A stretch of DNA of 64,000 nucleotides from Allopusillimonas lactea (GTDB lineage Bacteria > Pseudomonadota > Gammaproteobacteria > Burkholderiales > Burkholderiaceae_B): contig NZ_JAJJOZ010000011.1 of the NCBI RefSeq assembly GCF_021653995.1, positions 62,001 through 126,000 on the forward strand, read 5' to 3'. Positions 60,428 through 64,000 of the stretch are shown piece after piece (the stretch's first letter is position 1; every line of letters begins with the position of its first letter). The notes beneath the pieces were generated by a model. That model was not told the origin of the DNA, searched no databases, and saw only the letters and a list, made by a program, of their open reading frames with translations. The translations under genes were made by a program, and so were the position numbers.

Positions 60428-61261
60428 ATGGACAAAACCCTCGCCAAAGGCATAGCGGTACTCGAATTCCTCGTCAATCGCCGCCAGCCGTGCAGCGTGT
60501 CGGATGTGGCGCAAGCCTTTGGCTTAGTGCCCAGCAACGCCCACCGTACCCTGCAAACTCTCGTGGCGCTGGGTTACGCGAGGCAAACCAGCGATGCGCG
60601 TTATCAACCCACGCTGCGCCTGTTCGAGCTCGGCTCTACCGTGGTGGGGGCGCTCGACATTCGGCAGATTGCGCATCAAGCGCTTGCGGGCCTCGCCGCC
60701 GCTACGCGCGAAACCATCCACTTGGTTGTGCGCGATGAAGACCACGTGGTGTATCTCGACAAAATAGACAGCCCCCAGCCAGTGGCAGCCTATTCGCACA
60801 TTGGGGGCCGTGCGCCCGCTCATTGCGTGGCCAGCGGCAAGGCCATTCTTGCCGCGCTGCTGCCGCAAGATGATGTGCAGGCGCTGGCTTGGCTGCAAGC
60901 GGCCCTGCCGTCCATGCCTGCTCACACGCCCAACAGCCATGTGCATCATGTCGCGTTGCTCAAAGATCTGCGCGAGGCGTCCGAGCGCGGCTATGCCATC
61001 AATCGCGGCGAATGGCGCGAAGACGTCTATGGCTTGGGTGCGCCCGTGTTCGATAGCCAGGGCAAGGTCGCCGGAGCATTGGGCATCAGCTTGCCCGCCA
61101 TCCGTGCCACGCCAGAACTTCTGCCAGGCCTGGGCGCCGCCTTGTGCGAAGCCGCTCAATCTACCTCGCGTCTGCTGGGCCACCGCCCGCAGGCCGCTTC
61201 TCCCTCCACTCTTTCTTCTTTTTCGTTCAACGAGCAAGCGCAGCAAATGATGAGCACCTAA
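60428..61261 (+). CDS. IclR-family transcriptional regulator (SauR-like by context)
   Basis: A 277-residue IclR regulator. HTH at about residues 5-65 (LAKGIAVLEFLVNRRQPCSVSDVAQAFGLVPSNAHRTLQTLVALGYAR), effector domain about 80-250 (ETIHLVVRDEDHVVYLDKID, GGRAPAHCVASGKAILAALL, YAINRGEWREDVYGLGAPVFDSQGKVAGALGISLP). No ribosome site precedes the ATG because palindromic operator DNA fills the space; the message may be nearly leaderless or poorly translated. It leads the receptor, dehydrogenase and following gene in the same direction. Confidence 0.92.
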   Translation: MDKTLAKGIAVLEFLVNRRQPCSVSDVAQAFGLVPSNAHRTLQTLVALGYARQTSDARYQPTLRLFELGSTVVGALDIRQIAHQALAGLAAATRETIHLVVRDEDHVVYLDKIDSPQPVAAYSHIGGRAPAHCVASGKAILAALLPQDDVQALAWLQAALPSMPAHTPNSHVHHVALLKDLREASERGYAINRGEWREDVYGLGAPVFDSQGKVAGALGISLPAIRATPELLPGLGAALCEAAQSTSRLLGHRPQAASPSTLSSFSFNEQAQQMMST

Positions 61262-61305
61262 AAAATGCCGCCGGAAAAGGCGGCGCCACCTGCAAGGAGA
61301 CAAGC

Positions 61306-62352
61306 ATGTCCATCCCGATGTCCAACATTCGCGCAGCAGGCAGTGGCAGTATCTTTCAACGCTTCAACCGGTTCAATCTATGGCGTCGGCTGGCCCTGCC
61401 GCTGGCGGCAATTGCGGGCATCTCGGCGATCAGTGTGCCCACGCTTGCAGCTAGCGCTTGGCCTGCACGCCCCATCAAAATGGTGGTGCCGTACCCGCCC
61501 GGCGGCGGCACTGACATCATCGCCCGCATCATCCAGGAAGACCTCAGCAAGGCGCTGGGGCAAACTGTGGTCATTGAAAACCGCGGCGGCGCTGCCGGCA
61601 TGATCGGCACAGAAGCGGTGGCCCGCTCGGAAGGCGACGGTTATACCGTGCTGTTCACCCTGTCTTCACACACCATCAACCCAGCTGTCTATAAAAAGCT
61701 CAACTACGACGCCGCGCGCGACTTCGCGCCTGTTTCCCTGGTGGCATCATTACCGCAGATTCTGGTCGCCAATCCCAAATTCGATGTCAACACACTCCAG
61801 GATCTGATAAAGCGCGCCAAGGCTAAGCCTGGTGAGATCTCCTATGGCTCCGTCGGCAATGGTTCGCCAAGTCACATCGCCGGCGAACTGCTTGGTCTGC
61901 GCACCGGCGCAAAAATGCAGCATATTCCCTATCGCGGAGGCGGGCCGGCCATCAACGACGTATTGGGCTACCAGATTCCTGTTCTGTGGGTCTCCATCCC
62001 GGCCGCAACGGGGTTTGTGAAATCGGGGCAGTTGAAGGCGCTCGCCGTCTCCACCACTAAGCGCAGCCCAATGTTCCCGGACGTGCCAACCGTGCAGGAA
62101 GCGGGCGTGGCCGATTTCGAAGTCGACTCCTGGTATGCGATGTTTACGCCGCGCGACACGCCGCAACCCGTTATCGACCGCCTGGCCCAGGCAGTATCCA
62201 CCGTTGTGAAGAAACCCGAAATTCAGGAGAAGTTGCTGGGGCAGGGCGCTGTGGCGGTGGGCAGTACCTCGGGTGAACTGAACGCAGTCGTGCAGTCCGA
62301 ACTCGTGAAATGGGCCGCCCTGGCGCGCGACGCCAAGATTCGCCTCGATTGA
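61306..62352 (+). CDS. Bug-family TTT periplasmic solute receptor
   Basis: A 348-residue receptor with a long N-region before its signal peptide core (LALPLAAIAGISAISVPTLAASA). Mature motifs: WPARPIKMVVPYPPGGGTDIIARII, VVIENRGGAAGMIGT, MQHIPYRGGGPAINDVLGYQI and ALAVSTTKRSPMF. AAGGAGA precedes the ATG at 61306; the open frame to 61144 overlaps the IclR gene. Its place before an acylating dehydrogenase suggests the ligand is the acid that becomes that enzyme's CoA ester, perhaps sulfoacetate. Confidence 0.94.
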   Translation: MSIPMSNIRAAGSGSIFQRFNRFNLWRRLALPLAAIAGISAISVPTLAASAWPARPIKMVVPYPPGGGTDIIARIIQEDLSKALGQTVVIENRGGAAGMIGTEAVARSEGDGYTVLFTLSSHTINPAVYKKLNYDAARDFAPVSLVASLPQILVANPKFDVNTLQDLIKRAKAKPGEISYGSVGNGSPSHIAGELLGLRTGAKMQHIPYRGGGPAINDVLGYQIPVLWVSIPAATGFVKSGQLKALAVSTTKRSPMFPDVPTVQEAGVADFEVDSWYAMFTPRDTPQPVIDRLAQAVSTVVKKPEIQEKLLGQGAVAVGSTSGELNAVVQSELVKWAALARDAKIRLD

Positions 62353-62490
62353 TTGACAGCTTCCCGGGCGTAGAACGGTGAAGCCGGCAACCCGAAATCG
62401 AGGACTGAAAGCGAAACATCACAAGCAAACATCGGAACCGGTCACCGGAACCAAGCACCCAACATAGCAAAACAAACCGAGGAGCACCTT

Positions 62491-63948
62491 ATGGCAGCAA
62501 CGACGCTGGACCTTCCGCTGCGCACAGACGACGAATCCATGGCACAGGTGGCCGACCTGGTCGCGCGGGCGCGGCGGGCGCAGCAAGCGATCGCCAACTT
62601 CACCCAGGCCCAGGCCGACGACCTTGCCCTGGCCTGCGGCTGGGCCATTATGGAACCAGCGCGAAACCGCGCGCTGGCCGAAATGGCGGTGCGCGACACC
62701 GGCCTGGGCAATGTCGACGACAAAATTCTTAAAAATCACCGCAAGACACTAGGCCTGCTGCGCGATCTGCAGGCCGCCCGAACTGTGGGGGTCGTGGCTG
62801 AGTTCCCCGAGCGGGGCCTGATTGAGTTTGCGCGGCCTGTGGGCGTGGTGGCTGCAATCACGCCGTCCACCAACCCCGGCGCCACGCCGGCAAACAAGAT
62901 CATCAATGCGCTCAAATGCCGCAATGCTGTCATCGTGGCGCCCTCGCCCAAGGGAGCGGGTACGTGCGCGGCGTTGCTCGGCTATATCCATGACGAACTC
63001 GAGCGCGTCGGCCTGGAGCGCAAACTGGCCGAGGCGCTGGTGCAAATGCTGCCCACGCCGGTGTCCAAAGCGCTGACGCATGCCTTGATGATGCAGGCCG
63101 ATCTTGTGGTGGCTACAGGCAGCCAAGCCAATGTGCGTGCCGCCTACCTGAGCGGTACGCCTGCGTTCGGCGTAGGGGCGGGGAACGTAGCCAGCATCGT
63201 TGACGAAACCGCCGACATCCCGGCTGCGGCCCAGCGCATCATGACATCCAAGACCTTCGACAATGCGACCAGTTGTTCGTCGGAAAACAGCGTCATCGTG
63301 CACGAGGCCATCGCGCAGCGCTTTATAGATGCTTTCGCCGAACTAGGCGGCCCGCTGCTGACGGGTGAGGAAAAGCAGGCGCTCCAGGCAGTCATGTGGC
63401 CTGACGGTAAGTTATCGGGCGCCGTCACCGGCAAATCCGCATCTTTCATTGCCGCGTCCGCCGGCCTGCGGCGGCCCGGGCTGGATACAGCCAGAGCCCT
63501 GGTCGTAGAAGAGGATGGCTTTGGCGCCGCGTACCCCTTTTCGGGCGAAAAACTGTCGCCCGTTCTCACGCTCTATCGTTGCCGTGATCTCGATCATGCG
63601 ATGGACATTGTGCGTTCCATCTACGCCTACCAAGGGGCAGGGCATTCAGTCAGCCTGCATATGGAGCCTGTTCGTGCCGACCACGCCGCGCGCCAACTGG
63701 CGCAGGCCCTGCCGGTTGCGCGCGTCATCGTCAATCAACCTCATACCGTGGGCACGGGCGGCAGTTTCGAGAACGGCCTGCCGTTCTCCCTGTCCATGGG
63801 TTGCGGCACATGGGGCGGAAACAATTTTTCCTCCAACATGGACTACCGGCAGTACCTGAACACCACACGCGTGGCGTTTCCAATTCCGGCTAATGTGCCC
63901 ACAGAAATGCAGATCTTCGGCGGCTTCTTCGAGAGGTACGGACAATGA
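62491..63948 (+). CDS. CoA-acylating aldehyde dehydrogenase, sulfoacetaldehyde dehydrogenase (SauS)-like
   Basis: A 485-residue acylating aldehyde dehydrogenase that interconverts an acyl-CoA and an aldehyde with NAD(P)H. Visible: GVVAAITPSTNPGATPANKIINALKCRNAVIVAPSPKG (nucleotide-binding), VVATGSQANVRAAYLSGTPAFGVGAGN, and the catalytic Cys in DNATSCSSENSVIV. The C-terminal SMGCGTWGGNNFSSNMDYRQYLN resembles the sulfoacetaldehyde and succinate-semialdehyde acylating groups. The GAGGAG site precedes the ATG. In C. necator-type sulfoacetate catabolism SauS is followed by SauT, a CoA ligase; here a gene overlaps its end by four bases. The family is sure, the substrate is inferred. Confidence 0.88.
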   Translation: MAATTLDLPLRTDDESMAQVADLVARARRAQQAIANFTQAQADDLALACGWAIMEPARNRALAEMAVRDTGLGNVDDKILKNHRKTLGLLRDLQAARTVGVVAEFPERGLIEFARPVGVVAAITPSTNPGATPANKIINALKCRNAVIVAPSPKGAGTCAALLGYIHDELERVGLERKLAEALVQMLPTPVSKALTHALMMQADLVVATGSQANVRAAYLSGTPAFGVGAGNVASIVDETADIPAAAQRIMTSKTFDNATSCSSENSVIVHEAIAQRFIDAFAELGGPLLTGEEKQALQAVMWPDGKLSGAVTGKSASFIAASAGLRRPGLDTARALVVEEDGFGAAYPFSGEKLSPVLTLYRCRDLDHAMDIVRSIYAYQGAGHSVSLHMEPVRADHAARQLAQALPVARVIVNQPHTVGTGGSFENGLPFSLSMGCGTWGGNNFSSNMDYRQYLNTTRVAFPIPANVPTEMQIFGGFFERYGQ

Positions 63949-64000
63949 GCAGCGCACTGCCACACACCATCCACGCCGTGCTGGCCGAGCACGCTCGCAC
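63945..64000 (+). CDS. Start of an overlapping gene, possibly an AMP-forming CoA ligase (SauT-like)
   Basis: ATG at 63945 overlaps the TGA of the dehydrogenase gene (ATGA). Only 18 codons are in the window: MSSALPHTIHAVLAEHAR. A pattern of a short opening, then a hydrophobic helix ending in an L-x-x-H-A motif, is common at the start of AMP-forming acyl-CoA ligases, and SauT would be expected here, but 18 residues cannot prove it. Confidence 0.5.
   Translation, partial: MSSALPHTIHAVLAEHAR

Overview
The window reads as a chromosomal stretch from a betaproteobacterium of the order Burkholderiales, most like the Alcaligenaceae (Bordetella/Achromobacter relatives). The reasons are high-GC coding sequence, nine genes for periplasmic Bug-type receptors of tripartite tricarboxylate transporters (TTT), many CoA-dependent catabolic genes each paired with such a receptor and a local regulator, and a complete Tad/Flp pilus locus. 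No database search was possible; family calls rest on motifs, lengths and gene order. Layout: (1) 1-2039: the 5' part of a gamma-glutamyltransferase-family gene (minus strand, runs off the window) and the housekeeping GTPase ychF. (2) 2294-9814: a visibly more AT-rich block with a seven-gene minus-strand operon (receptor, amidohydrolase, receptor, RraA-family protein, 2-hydroxyacid dehydrogenase, second amidohydrolase, SMP-30-type lactonase) facing a divergent IclR regulator; it looks like an acquired module for an aromatic or lactone-forming carboxylic acid. (3) 9905-15567: a YebE-like protein, an MscS-like channel, and a LysR/sulfatase/receptor group. (4) 15641-24495: a minus-strand acyl-CoA carboxylase operon (carboxyltransferase, receptor, ADP-forming acyl-CoA synthetase, biotin carboxylase, biotin carrier, thioesterase) behind an excellent sigma-54 promoter, with a divergent sigma-54 activator. 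(5) 24783-45175: a large CoA-dependent degradation region resembling the pimeloyl-CoA (pim) beta-oxidation set: CoA-transferase, paired acyl-CoA dehydrogenases, FadB-like fusion, thiolase, two-subunit 3-oxoacid CoA-transferase, enoyl-CoA hydratase, nitronate monooxygenase-like protein, acyl-CoA ligase, SDR, an isomerase/solute-binding fusion, and four receptors. A palindrome, TTCTGCAWTGCAGAA, recurs in three divergent promoter regions here and probably defines the regulon of the IclR protein at 27237. (6) 45399-59134: a LuxR-type regulator with a degenerate receiver, a repeat-rich 570-base gap, then the complete tad operon flp-tadV-cpaB-cpaC-cpaD-cpaE-tadA-tadB-tadC-tadD-tadE-tadF-tadG. (7) 59280-64000: a cation diffusion facilitator, then IclR regulator, receptor, acylating aldehyde dehydrogenase and the first 56 bases of an overlapping gene; this order resembles sulfoacetate catabolism (sauR-S-T) with a TTT receptor in the transporter position. 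How the genes work together: each catabolic block pairs a regulator, a receptor for capture of a carboxylate, an activating enzyme (CoA ligase or CoA-transferase) and beta-oxidation or carboxylation enzymes. No TTT membrane subunits (TctA/TctB) lie in the window, so the receptors must borrow them from elsewhere. Five short tandem-repeat arrays in intergenic DNA (3283, 24560, 41103, 46132, 60262) are a further striking trait.
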